The notes: generated by a model not told the origin, from the sequence alone. Counted from the first letter of the stretch, positions 35,470-47,239 are shown. The stretch: 64,000 nucleotides of DNA from Argopecten irradians (GCF_041381155.1 NC_091143.1:26439695-26503694), one strand, 5' to 3'. Translations and numbers: made by a program.

Positions 35470-35603
35470 CAAGGACGTACACACGGCAGCAAGTCAAGAA
35501 GGCACGCAGTTTTGTGGGGGGTTCCTTACAATTTTACTGCCTTATAGACTGAAAGCTGTTTGTTTTGGATTATTAACAGGTAAAATAGTTACATCTCGAT
35601 ACA

Positions 35604-37064
35604 ATGAGCGAGTCTGTTGTGAACGAAAACGTCCCTGTCATACATGAAGTACCGGCTGAAGATGGCGATCCACCTCAACAGACGGCAGAAGTAGTAAACA
35701 ACGTGGCCGCCTCGCCGTCTCTTGTTGCCCCGTTTCTTCGCGTCGAGCAAATCAAGGATGAAGACGGCACAAGCTCTGTGTATACGAGTGAGGAGGAAGG
35801 TGATGGTGACCGAGATAAGTCACCTGAGCCAGAGTTCCATCCCCCTACGGATGAACTGCGTGATAAGATAATTAAACAGGTTGAATTCTACTTTTCTGAT
35901 GTAAACATATTGAAGGATGCGTTTTTGCTAAAACACGTTCGAAGGAATAGACAGGGGTATGTAAGCATCAAACTGATAACTTCTTTTAAGAAAGTGAAGT
36001 CTTTGACCAAAGACTATCGAGCTGTAGCCTATAGCTTGAGACAATCTGAACATCTTGAAGTGAATGAAGAAGGAAAGAAGGTGAGACGGAAAGATCCATT
36101 GCCTGAGTATGACGAAACAACACCGTCTCGCTCTGTTGTTGCAGTGAATCTTCCCATGGAGACGCCTTCAATTGAAAACGTAGCTGAACTTTTTTCCAAA
36201 TGTGGTGAAGTTTCCTTGATTCGTATCCTGCGCCCTGGCAAGAGTATACCACAGGATGTCAAAAAGTATGCAGCTAAACACACAGAAATTGGTACCACTG
36301 TTTGTTGTGTTGTTGAGTTTGAAAAACATGAGTCTGCTAAACTTGCCTGTGATACAATGACAGACACAGAGGATTGGAGAAAAGGTATGCGAGTCATGCT
36401 TCTCGCTCCGCAGAAAAAGAAAGACAAAAAGAAAGATAAAGAAGGAAATGAGGAGAATGAAGGTGAGGAAGGAGAGGAAAATAATGAAAAGATAAAGAAA
36501 AGGAGAGAAAGAAGGAAGAAAAACAGAGTTGATCAACTTGCACAGGAAAATGACTCTTCCTATGCTAGCAGTGGGTCTGAGGCCGATACACCCACACCAT
36601 CTAAGCATTCTATTGCACACCACCAAAAGTCACTCAGTCCAAATCATCTGGACCCTAATAAACTAAGCCCATCTAACTCACCTCGTTCTAGTCCGAGATC
36701 TAGTCCACTGACAAGCCCAAGATCCCGCCGCAGAAATCAGCATACAAAGTCACCACTGACACATGCTGGAAGTCCTAGCAATAGTCCAAGGAATAGCCCT
36801 AGGAGCAGCCCAGAAATGGGCAGAAAGACATACGATTATTCGTCTGGTGGTGATAGTACCCCTTCCAGTCCATGGGTACAGCGTAGACTCAAGGCTGCTC
36901 AGGAAATCAGTCCACTGGCCAACCAAGGGAATCCAGGACGCAGTCCAAACGGGAGACATCACCTGCTGGATATGGAAGGAGTAGTGCGCCAACCTAAGGG
37001 ACCTGATGGCACCCCTGGGTTTCATCTTGGACGTGGGAAACCAAGGAGCAGTACATTTTCTTAA
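35604..37064 (+). CDS. LARP6: La-related protein 6, single coding exon
   Basis: A 486-aa RNA-binding protein. LARP6 family members bind structured or U-rich mRNA segments (in vertebrates the collagen 5' stem-loop) through a La motif plus RRM, and act in mRNA localisation and translation. Residues 84-165 form the La motif, with the aromatic signature KQVEFYFSDVNILKDAFLLK; 176-268 form the RRM (VVAVNLP as RNP2, TVCCVVEFE as RNP1-like). Residues 270-320 are Lys/Glu-rich, a probable nuclear-localisation and linker region. 340-420 are Ser-Pro-rich with SPRSSPRSSPLTSPRS-type repeats, likely phosphorylated. The tail VVRQPKGPDGTPGFHLGRGK is the SUZ-C motif diagnostic of LARP6. Acidic residues dominate the first 80. 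The start is the first ATG of the frame, preceded by an acceptor-like ttattaacag, so a 5' UTR intron is possible. The coding region itself is intronless and intact. Confidence 0.95.
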   Translation: MSESVVNENVPVIHEVPAEDGDPPQQTAEVVNNVAASPSLVAPFLRVEQIKDEDGTSSVYTSEEEGDGDRDKSPEPEFHPPTDELRDKIIKQVEFYFSDVNILKDAFLLKHVRRNRQGYVSIKLITSFKKVKSLTKDYRAVAYSLRQSEHLEVNEEGKKVRRKDPLPEYDETTPSRSVVAVNLPMETPSIENVAELFSKCGEVSLIRILRPGKSIPQDVKKYAAKHTEIGTTVCCVVEFEKHESAKLACDTMTDTEDWRKGMRVMLLAPQKKKDKKKDKEGNEENEGEEGEENNEKIKKRRERRKKNRVDQLAQENDSSYASSGSEADTPTPSKHSIAHHQKSLSPNHLDPNKLSPSNSPRSSPRSSPLTSPRSRRRNQHTKSPLTHAGSPSNSPRNSPRSSPEMGRKTYDYSSGGDSTPSSPWVQRRLKAAQEISPLANQGNPGRSPNGRHHLLDMEGVVRQPKGPDGTPGFHLGRGKPRSSTFS

Positions 37065-37260
37065 ATATTGTGCAAACATTCAATTTATGTTTTATTTCAT
37101 TTGTCTCATATTTGTATGTTTGGGGACTATGTAAGGTACTATAATTTTATAAATGGATATACATTTGTGAGTCATTTTAGCTCAAGGATCGCATAGTGTA
37201 TGCATGCATACAAATATACAAAAACAGATGTCCACAAGCTTAAGGTATATCCACATTTAA
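37065..37260 (+). other. LARP6 3' flank / probable 3' UTR
   Basis: AT-rich sequence after the LARP6 stop. No AATAAA close by, so the transcript end is not placed. Confidence 0.35.
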
Positions 37261-37261
37261 A

Positions 37262-37459
37262 TGTTCTTAATTTGCATATTACAGAGTTATCTGCACTTGC
37301 GAGTAGGTATTGATTGTGACGTCATGTGTTTGCGAGCATAAGGTCATAATATTCGGAGAAAACGAAGAGAATTCCGCCCACAAAATAATGATGTCACAAT
37401 TAATACCTACCCGCAAGTGGGCTAACTTTGTATTAATGTAATATGCAAAGACGGAATAC
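37262..37459. mobile_element. CRE-carrying MITE, copy 2
   Basis: Ends gcatattacagagttatctg and gtaatatgcaaagacggaat. Perfect TGACGTCA at 37317-37324. It lies 200 bp past the LARP6 stop codon. Confidence 0.87.
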
Positions 37460-39630
37460 TGCCAAACTAAAAAGCACAAGTACCTCTTGGTTTAATTGGG
37501 CCATATTACATACTAAAATGTTAATTTTTAGTGTGGTAAAATTGTCATTCAAAGAAGATTTTTGACATGTATGCGTATTACTAAGGTTTATAACTATTTA
37601 AATATCATTACCAAAGTTAAATTATTCTAGGGGAAAGTAGGTGTTTAGTAATGTTCACACATTATTGTATATATATAGTCCTTTTGGCATTTTATATAAA
37701 ATGATATGTACCAACTCAAACCCAACTTTTGGATTTTCTAATAGATGAATTGAAATATATTGGAAGTTATTTGAATTCATCTATTGGAAAACCAAATAGC
37801 GGGAATGAGATTTTAAGATAATTACGGATTTTATGATATGCTGGGAACTTAAATATAGCTGTAATTGTGTACAGAGAAATTGTCAGAACTAACACTCTAT
37901 CAGTATAATATCACAATTTGTTTAAAAAAACTACATTATTATTAAGAAAACAGTGAGGATATTGTTTTTGTAAATATAATCAATATATCAATGTATGTAC
38001 CTCAGTACTTAATATTTTACTATTTTGTTTCCTGTTTTGGAATCTACATACCGGTAGCACTATAGTGTTCTCAAAATGACTGACTTTACAGAAAGGTACA
38101 TCCATAACAAAGTTTGAATTAATGTAGAGGATTAATTGAAATTTCTGGACATTTACCAGGTATATGCATGTGTATAGATATTATTTTAAGTCATCATTAT
38201 CATTAATTTCTTTTTACATCATAATGAGATGCATAATGGTGTTACAGATTTTGTTATTGTTGATTTTAATTCAATCAGTGGTATTATCATCATTTTCTGT
38301 TTTGATATACAGAATGATTATGCATTGCTGCAAATTTTAATATATAATTAGCAATTTAGCACAGTCAAGTAAAGTTATCTATCCAAATTATATACATTGT
38401 ATATATAAATATATATATAAAGACAAAACAAAAATATATGAAGACATAAGTAGGTCTTTACCAATGAATTTTAATGATTGATAGTAGATTGATAATATAC
38501 ATGTGTTTCATGAAATAATCCAAAGTATCTTGTTTCATCGCCAGAGACTCATGAATGATTACATTACACTGTATACTACACTTCAGTGTAAGTACGTAGT
38601 GTATTGTGACTCCGTTGTCTCAGACGATGATCTTGTTTTTGGCAAGGACGTATATGAGAAGGATAAGTCACACTGTGTTTTGGGGGAGTACAAGGCAGGA
38701 GCTTTTGTGTTTGTGCAGTGACCGTGACGTTGGTCGACGGCTGATTTTCCTTTGATATCCGCCGGCGCAGCCTTTGATGTAGCTTGCGGGTGCGAGGGTT
38801 ACCGTCTTACTTTCTGAAGCGGGCCGTCATTTCATGAGCTGTCATATTTTTTTAACGAAAATTTAAGACATATCCTCTAAATCTTCTGTCCTTAAATCAA
38901 GTTATAAACGTTGTGATATTTAATAAACTTTACATTGGTGTTTCGTTTGACTCGATAAGACAAGTATTTGTTGAGAAAAACGGTTTTTATTCCCGGTTCA
39001 AAGGCGTCTCGCGTGGTGTTTAGTAATGTAAAGAGACAGTCACGAATCCATCTCACTTATAAATCCTTGTTTTCGGATACAACAATTTACATGTTAATCT
39101 GTAATGACCTTGACCTAGATCAAATTACGTGTTAAATCAACCCTCTATATTGTTCATTTTAATGTTGAGAATATTAACTCAAAACGTAACGCATTAGCCA
39201 TACAATAGCAATTGGAATACCTTAACTTGAAACTCAAGTAGTGAAATACTAGCTTATTTTTTGATTTGACTAATAATTATAACAATTGTCTTAGATTTAT
39301 GCTTGTCTCAAACATTAGTTCTAATTGTTTTGCTGATCCTGACTACAGACCATACATTCTCTTGCATAAATCAATTTAAAGTTCATTTATCTCAAATACT
39401 CTGGTTATTTAAATTTTTATTCTGGTCCCGCCGACTTAGATTTAAATGACTGTATACGTATATGAGTGTTATCTGGTATGTTATCAAAACAATAGATATC
39501 CCATAACATTATATATAATAAAAAAAATACTAAATATATACTATTCACAATCTTCAAATTATAAACTCTCATTGATGTACAGAAGTGAAATGCAAATGAA
39601 TGATAGTGATGTTGTTGATGTAACAAAATT
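37460..39630. other. Non-coding stretch downstream of LARP6
   Basis: Mostly AT-rich. A hairpin at 37733-37790 pairs ttttctaatagatgaatt with aattcatctattggaaaa. No certain gene; the small frame at 38503-38721 is listed separately. Confidence 0.45.
38503..38721 (+). CDS. Small unrecognised ORF
   Basis: A 72-aa frame whose second half (from about 38600) has higher GC and a protein-like composition, VVYCDSVVSDDDLVFGKDVY, with GEYKAGAFVFVQ just before the stop. It could be a terminal exon or part of an old gene copy. No family recognised and no partner exon found. Confidence 0.2.
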   Translation: MFHEIIQSILFHRQRLMNDYITLYTTLQCKYVVYCDSVVSDDDLVFGKDVYEKDKSHCVLGEYKAGAFVFVQ

Positions 39631-39636
39631 ATCATG

Positions 39637-39826
39637 TATTCCGAATATGCATATTACAGGGTTATCTGCACTTGCGGGTAGGTATTGATTGTGACGTCAT
39701 GTATTTGAGAGTGTAACGTCATACGTTTCGGAGAAAACAACGTGAATTGCACTCACAATATAATGATGTAACAATTGATACCTACCCGCAAGGGAGCTAA
39801 CTCTGTAATATGCGAAGACGGAATAT
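39637..39826. mobile_element. CRE-carrying MITE, copy 3
   Basis: Ends gcatattacagggttatctg and ctctgtaatatgcgaagacg. Perfect TGACGTCA at 39692-39699. Confidence 0.87.
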
Positions 39827-39829
39827 ACA

Positions 39830-42030
39830 AGCTTGATATACCTAGCTATAAGTCATAAAGCTTGATCGTGTGTGAGGGTTCCAAGTCATATACATGTGCA
39901 CATGTAAATACTATTTCATAGATGTTCTTCATTAAGGTAGATTGTTATAGTTTAGTCAAACATGATAAAATAATCTAGATAAAACCCTACCAACATTCCA
40001 TTCACTATTAGAAGCTATATAAAGGCAAATGTTTCTAGTATATCTTGGACACTTCTTACAAAAACATAAGAAAAACATCAGGAGTGGTCTGAGGGTATTA
40101 CAAAAAACAAGCAATGCTTCAGCTTCATGATAGATATGTTGAGGATGTTTTACTGTATAATGGTTTCATTTAAAAGCATAGATAAAAAAAAATAATGCTC
40201 GTTTTTTGGCTAGCTCCTGTGTAGAAAATTTTATAATTTACCTCCCAGTTACTAGATACAAATACATTGATGACATGTCACATTTATGTCACTAAATTCT
40301 CCCCATTACAATGGACAAGAATGTTTTTCACTTTATTAGTACACTTGTATGCAATTTTGGTTTGGTTATTTTGAAAGAGTTCTTTCCCCTTTGAATTATC
40401 TAAAACTGATTTTTACCTTTTTACTGTTCTTCGCACTTTCCTCAGTCAATTTCAACAGGCTATTTTTTTTGTCTAAATGGTTTCTAGATATAATTAGTTT
40501 CCTTTCGCGCAGGCATTATACAACATTTATATAATCATGTACTTGTACACAGACTAGTCACTAGTGTATAATACTGTAAATTGCCTTTGTCATTATATGC
40601 TGATATAGTGTCAATGTCTTTAGTTCTGGTGTCAAGGACAAAGGACAGTTCAGCCATGTTTTCTATCAATCTCTATATGCCTACTACTTAAGATTAAGTT
40701 TATAATTCTCCAAGGATTAGACTATGAACGTGTACCTATATTTTAAGTTATGTCTATCTATCAGTTCATTTTTCTTTGAGTTATATTACCTTATTTTCTC
40801 CCTCTCTGTGTTTTGAACTGTTTTCAACTGTCTGTTGTTTGTGATCATGAACTACTTTTAAAAATGTTACCAATACCAACACTCATCACATGTACATGTG
40901 TATTGTTCTACTTCCTCAAAGTCATAATGATTACGACAACTACTGGCTGTGACCATCATATGTTTTTTTTTATTCATTTATAACATGATCACAGTTTTAG
41001 AGGTTAAACTGGCAAAAAATATCATAGAGGAGAGGTAAGCTAGTATTCCAGTGGTAAATACATAATGTACAATTCTTTGTTTAAAATTTAGTAAAACCTT
41101 TAGATTATGGGGTAAAGATCATTAAAGGTTTGTTCAGGAAGTTTTTAATTGATATCATATGTATACTTCAGTCAATATGTGTTTTGTATTCCTGTTGAAT
41201 GTGTTAATGAATGGTTTGAATGCATGGGTGTAATTTTACAATATTCATTTTTATTTTCTTGCTTCGGGAAATTAAATTTGACTACTTCACCATATCAGTA
41301 GTATAGGATTTCATACTTAATTTGTGTGAATTTGATTCTATATTCAGCAATGGATGTTTAATACCATGTAATATGTACATACTGGTATTTAGATAGAAAA
41401 TGATCAACAATGTCCAAATAAAAATGACCAAGTTCATTTGGTTTGAAAATGGTCATAAAAGCATAATCGATAACAATATTATATAGAGTATTTAAAACCA
41501 AAGTTTTCTGTTTTTGCAATATTTAAAGGAAAGTTTACAACATGGAAGCATTTATTATTTTTGTAGATACTTCACAATATACATATTTAGAAAAAAAATT
41601 GTAAATATACCAGCTAGATTTTTTTGTCAGTAATTCAAAGTTATGGTACCCAGTGTACTTTTTTATAAATCTACCAAAACTTGATGTGTTAATCATGCTG
41701 TAAATGTTCTATTTGATAATCGTTATAAAGTTAGAATTGCCTTATTAATATTGATTTACCTGGGTTTTTTTTTAAGTTGTACTATTATTTTATATGCATA
41801 TTTATAAACAAGTCATGATGTTTGTGATATTTGTTTAAAAGACATTGGTGTGAAGCAAATTTAATGGAAATTGTTAAGAGAGAAAAATGAAGTAGCTGAT
41901 CAAATTATCATCCTAATTATATACACTAATTATTAGATTAAATGTAAATAACAATGTATATAGGGTGCTAGAAATTATCAATAAATTCTAGAACTTTCGA
42001 AAATTTGCTCATGTGAGCAAGTATCAATAC
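39830..42030. other. Non-coding AT-rich stretch
   Basis: No gene, repeat array or element boundary recognised. Confidence 0.45.
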
Positions 42031-42033
42031 CGT

Positions 42034-42215
42034 GAATTTGAGGTCCTAAATCTACGTGGGTAAAGTACAATTTAACATTGATTAGTTCCACCATCCAGTC
42101 ATGATGACGTCATTTGACGTGATTTTTGTGACATCACATGTACAGTCAATGGAAGGTGGGACTTATCTTTGGAAAATCATACTTTACCCACATCATTTTG
42201 GGATCTTGAAACCCC
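42034..42215. mobile_element. Small inverted-repeat element (MITE-like)
   Basis: Arms of about 65 bp: tttgaggtcctaaatctacg then tgggtaaagta on the left, tactttacccaca and gatcttgaaa on the right. The centre holds TGACGTCA at 42105-42112. Confidence 0.7.
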
Positions 42216-42323
42216 CATATTGTAGTTATAGATATGTGTTACATGCACACTGATGAGATAACTGGCAACTGCTGCATCATTAATAAAAAAAATGATATTT
42301 TATATGGCATTTACATGCAATGA

Positions 42324-42687
42324 TTAAAGATGCTCCACCTCTGACAAATAGTATTTTTTCACTATCAAAAACAGGAGCAGACGATTTAGTATTTTTCTTC
42401 AGTTACAAAAGTTACTTTTTTACACCATAACTAACATTGAGAAGTTTCAGCTTCTAATTTTACTTCAAGTTAAAGATATGAAAAATAATTAATTGCATCC
42501 CGAAAAGATTCTATGGCACTATATCCTATATGGAATCAAGTACTGATTGCGTCTGCACCAAAGGCAAAATAATCTTTTTTATTTTATTTTTTTGTGTTAA
42601 TTAGACATGTATATACATGATTAAACACCAATTATTGTTCAAATGATGAATATCATTTATGCTCTGTCGGCGGTGGAGCATCTTTAA
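42324..42687. mobile_element. TTAA-flanked MITE, copy 2
   Basis: TTAA then AGATGCTCCACCTCTGACA on the left; TGTCGGCGGTGGAGCATCT then TTAA on the right. 364 bp, clearly homologous along its whole length to the 19480-19841 copy. Confidence 0.9.
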
Positions 42688-42788
42688 TCTGTAGTCAGCT
42701 CATTTAATGACCTGTGGCATTGTCTTTCCCAAATTTTAGGCCATGATGTGTATAAATTATTTTGAGATATTTAATCTCTGGGTATATA

Positions 42789-43713
42789 GAAACATTGGTT
42801 TAGTTGTTTGAAATGGTCAGTTTCCATTTATTGAAGACATGTTGATAGAAACATTGGTTTAGTGGTTTGAAATGGTCAGTTTCCATTTGAAGACATGTTG
42901 AAAGAAACATTGGTTTAGTGGTTTGAAATGGTCAGTTTCCATTTGAAGACATGTTGAAAGAAACATTGGTTTAGTGGTTTGAAATGGTCAGTTTCCATTT
43001 GAAGACATGTTGAAAGAAACATTGGTTTAGTGGTTTGAAATGGTCAGTTTCCATTTAGTGAAGACATGTTGATAGAAACATTGGTTTAGTTGTTTGAAAT
43101 GGTCAGTTTCCATTTAGTGAAGACATGTTGATAGAAACATTGGTTTAGTGGTTTGAAATGGTCAGTTTCCATTTAGTGAAGACATGTTGATAGAAACATT
43201 GGTTTAGTGGTTTGAAATGGTCAGTTTCCATTTGAAGACATGTTGAAAGAAACATTGGTTTAGTGGTTTGAAATGGTCGGTTTCCATTTATTAAAGACAT
43301 GTTGATAGAAACATTGGTTTAGTTGTTTGAAATGGTCAGTTTCCATTTATTGAAGATATGTTGATAGGAAAATTGGTTTAGTTGTTTGAAATGGTCGGTT
43401 TCCATTTAGTGAAGACATGTTGATAGAAACATTGGTTTAGTGGTTTGAAATGGTCAGTTTCCATTTAGTGAAGACATGTTGATAGAAACATTGGTTTAGT
43501 GGTTTGAAATGGTCAGTTTCCATTTGAAGACATGTTGAAAGAAACATTGGTTTAGTGGTTTGAAATGGTCAGTTTCCATTTATTAAAGACATGTTGATAG
43601 AAACATTGGTTTAGTGGTTTGAAATGGTCAGTTTCCATTTAGTGAAGACATGTTGATAGAAACATTGGTTTAGTTGTTTGAAATGGTCAGTTTCCATTTA
43701 TTAAAGACATGTT
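42789..43713. repeat. Tandem array, 16 units of 56 or 59 bp
   Basis: The unit begins gaaacattggtttagtggtt. A 59-bp form has atttagtgaagacatgttga and a 56-bp form lacks 3 bases there (atttgaagacatgttgaaag). Each length form has its own linked substitution (gata or gaaa), so units were copied as haplotypes. Confidence 0.95.
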
Positions 43714-44400
43714 AACTGTAGGTCTTTTACATTTATGTATGCAGATGCTATATGTTTTGTATATTTTGGAGGATGGACAAATATGTCTGTTATATTACAC
43801 AAGGTTGTTATATTTTCTTAACTGCTATATAGACTGGTATTCATACTTCAGCTTAACTCCGGCTCGACATTTACTAGTAAATACACTGTACTCCATCTAC
43901 TCATTGATACAAAGTTCACCACCATGGAATGCTATGGCAAGACCATATAAGGCTATAGTCTTGGTAATACGCCTATAAATAGAATCTCGCCTCTGATTGG
44001 CCCAAAATTAATGTTGATGGCTCGAGACTGAACTTCATGTTAGAGGTTGGACTATTGGCTTAAAATAAACCATTATTTTCAGCTAATGCCGTAAATATTA
44101 AATGCATGTTTTCTACTCTTTGAAAAAAATATTTGAGTATTAATTTTTGCATTTGGGGGATATTTAAGGTAATTTTGAAAATTTGACAATTTCCTGTGTT
44201 TCACTTGGTATTCTGTGGGGGACTGCTGTATCTCAGACGAGCATGGATTTTGGAAGATGTTTTATTCATCATCAATCTTTATTCCTCAAAAATGAGAGTG
44301 TGTAACACAGAAAAAGAAAACAAAATTAATAATTGATACATGTATATACAATATAGATCAAATTTTGAAAGTCTCGTATCTTAAACAACATATCAATGTT
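43714..44400. other. Non-coding stretch
   Basis: No gene recognised; its right part may be the 3' tail of the LINE-type fragment at 44438-45007. Confidence 0.4.
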
Positions 44401-44437
44401 CTTTGCTAGGGGTGTATCCCCCTGACATCTTATGGTA

Positions 44438-45007
44438 TCATTCCATGTTTACGGCGTTAAAATACGTTTGTGCTGCTTTATACAAAAAATATATACAGTC
44501 GTTTGCGAATTCGCAGCCCACAGCATCATTGCCAAATTCATGTTCGCCAAGTGTTGCATTAAAAAGAGACACTAAAGGTTTCTCGTCACTCATCTGCGAT
44601 GTCAGATATGGCTGTACACCATAGTAATTTATTATTTTGTCCATAAACGTGTCCCTGAGATAGAATGTGGTAGTACATTCAGTGACGAAATGCCGAATGA
44701 CGTCATAGGAAGGCTTTCCGCACTTCATACACATTTTGCTACTGTGTTCTATAGGAGGGCAAGTTAACATTTTACAGACGTATAATACTTCCTTCTTATT
44801 GGTGTTTTCCAATTTCAGCAGCTTATATGGTTCACTATATGTCATGTGTACATTTTTAAAACGATTAAAATCAGAGTCATTGTTCATTTGTTCTTTAGCA
44901 TTGTCGCCTATGGGAAATCTATATGCTAGTCTTGCCTCTTGGTATTCTTTGTTAGTAATCAGTGTTTCTAGCTTGTCTGAGCAATATCCGGTTTCTTTAT
45001 TTGCCAT
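44438..45007 (-). mobile_element. LINE-type reverse transcriptase C-terminal ORF
   Basis: An uninterrupted 189-aa frame. CMKCGKPSYDVIRHFVTEC has the CX2CX8HX4C pattern of the zinc-binding segment that follows the reverse transcriptase in many non-LTR retrotransposons, and LRDTFMDKI follows as in that family. No reverse transcriptase domain precedes it: upstream of its ATG lies a short inverted repeat (ggtttagcagacta against ggtttagtggacta). It may be a 5'-truncated LINE copy or a domesticated remnant. The clade is not assigned. Confidence 0.6.
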
Positions 45008-45030
45008 ATACTTTCGACTTGTGACCTATA

Positions 45031-45138
45031 CAGGAAATAGTCTGCTAAACCTGCCTATATAGGCTATATTGTTTTGCTTTTCTTTTTTTTTCCTCTTCTT
45101 TTTTTTACCTATATTAAAGGTTTAGTGGACTATACAGG
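45031..45138. repeat. Inverted repeat upstream of the LINE-type ORF
   Basis: aatagtctgctaaacctgcc and aggtttagtggactata face each other across a T-rich loop. The core ggtttagYRgact occurs elsewhere in the window. Confidence 0.6.
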
Positions 45139-45800
45139 CAAATGAAGCAAATGTGAAGGGTTCTGACTATCTGAATATCTGGATATTTGATTGTGGAGTC
45201 ATTTATCAAGTCAAATAGTCTGAACCCTTCAGAGTCACTGCTTCCAACTACAGATATTTGATTTGAAACTGTAAAAGGTTGCTATGATATTTACCTATGT
45301 TATTTCGCCTGTCTTTTCATTTGCCTTGCATTTATATATAGTTAGGATGACCTATCCTACTTGAATGGTGTAATGCAACGGTAGAAAATAAATGTATTTT
45401 GAAGTGTATGATAAAGTACTATAGAAAAGTCGAAGCCTCAATTTTGTTATCATTTTGTTGACGTTTGTGCAGGAATTATAATTAAATGATCAATGCAATT
45501 AAGTGATTTTCAAAGAAGAAAAAAAATGTAAATGGCAAAGGGTTTATTTCTTTTCTTTCAGACATTCCCACTTTACATATGTAAATTTCTCATTTTTCTC
45601 TAGTAATAATCAAATATTAAGACCTTTGTAGATGTTGTAATTTATCTACTTGTGAAATTATTAATGCTTACCTTGTAGACATGTCAAACTGCCATATTAT
45701 ATTATATAATTACTATGTATATATGTGTAACATTGATGTCTGGTTTTCATTTGTCACTTAAAAGTGCCTCCTCTTTAGCATAACTACTACAAACAAACAT
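45139..45800. other. Non-coding stretch
   Basis: AT-rich; nothing recognised. Confidence 0.4.
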
Positions 45801-45801
45801 C

Positions 45802-45945
45802 TATTCTGCATTATAGAGTTATCTGCCCTTGTAGATAAATATTTAGTTTAACATCTTAGGTTTGTGAGGGAGACATACTCCTAAATAGAAAATGATGCTA
45901 TTTTCTTACACCCGTCGAGAGCAGATTACTCTGTAATATGATAAA
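45802..45945. mobile_element. CRE-carrying MITE family, decayed copy 4
   Basis: Ends ttatagagttatctgccctt and gattactctgtaatatg are clear; the interior has diverged and lost the TGACGTCA. Confidence 0.65.
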
Positions 45946-47065
45946 CTAGAATTGATTTAGTTGCATGCACTGCTCAAGCAAACTGCCAGGATCATTATTA
46001 ATCCACTAAAATATTCCTCATAATCTAGTCCTGGAAAAGAATCAAAATTAATCTCCAACATCAGAAAAAAAATTAAAAATGCTTATCAAAATGACATGTT
46101 TAGCTAAATAAAACTATAGATATGAAATATATAAATTTTTGTTAGTGTGTAATTGTTTGGTTTATAATACAGTATAGGATTTACTGTATTTTTTATGTTT
46201 ATCTGTTTTTGAAATCTTTATTTTCTGCAATGTTCATGGAATATTGCATTTAATGATATTTGTTACCAGGTTGGTATATGTAAATGTCATTGCATTTTTC
46301 TTGTTTTAGCCCCATCGATGAATTGTCTGCCGTCTGTTGTTCTTTTTCACATAGCATGGAATGCATGTGAGCAGACATGATGTTTGTGTATGTTGTTATT
46401 ATTGGTTCTGGAACAGCTCAATTGTTTTTAAATTCACGAATATGTGTCAATTTCTGGAAAATATTGAGAATTTTCTGAAAATTTATTTTGCATAACAGAA
46501 GTTAGTATAAAATGTAAACAAACATTATTATTACATAGTATGGTATATGTATTAAAACTTTAGTTCAGTGCAGATAAAATTTTTGTATTTGATTTACATG
46601 TAATTTTGACCTTTGCCTATTTTAAAGGTCAAACTAAATGTTATTTATAGAGAAAAAAAATCCTTTTATCAAAGATGAATAAGGAAAGCTGAAGATCAAG
46701 AACTTATCTGTAAATGATGAATTGTATATGATTTTTGTTTTACTTAACTTATAAATCATAATTATTAATTGATCATATACAATTAGCATAGAACCCCAGG
46801 CGAGGTCTGGTTTAGCTAGGATAGTTTGCATTTTATAAAGTATTGAAACAATATTAGATATACGTAAGTGCTATTAGCTATTTAATGGCTGTTGTCTACT
46901 AATGTATTGTCTGCACATATCACTATGGTATGGTATTGAGTTTTGTGTTCAGGTACATTAAAAGTATAGTGAAATTCTGTTTAATGCCTCAGGTAATTAA
47001 TATAATTGAAGTGATAAATGATAGAAATAATTGTATTTGGACTTTGTCTATTTTATGTCTAGGAT
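45946..47065. other. Non-coding stretch
   Basis: AT-rich; no gene or repeat recognised. Confidence 0.4.
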
Positions 47066-47069
47066 TCAC

Positions 47070-47235
47070 GAATTCTGTTTTTGCATATTACAGAGTTATT
47101 GCCCCTTGTTGTTTTGTGTTTACGAGCACATCATTTTTTTTTCAAAAGCAACAAGATTTTATCATGATATAATGATGTCACAATCAATACCTATACCTGA
47201 AGGGGCAGATAACTGTAGTATACAAAGACAGAATA
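47070..47235. mobile_element. CRE-carrying MITE family, decayed copy 5
   Basis: Ends gcatattacagagttattgc and ggcagataactgtagtatac; atgatgtcacaatcaatacc is kept inside, but the perfect TGACGTCA is lost. Confidence 0.7.
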
Positions 47236-47239
47236 GGCT

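Larger units (their letters stand above)
33023..35600. other. DCTN3-LARP6 divergent intergenic region
   Basis: Holds both 5' flanks. Contents: a 32-base T run at 33910-33941, an inverted pair around 34105-34195 (catcctcaatactc and gagtatcgaggatg), the foldback at 34691-34830 and an ataggcaggtttagctgac motif at about 35171. No extra gene seen. Confidence 0.5.

Noticed and set aside
35986-37079. Antisense reading frames opposite LARP6
   Set aside because: They are shadows of the conserved plus-strand coding sequence, with no family resemblance.
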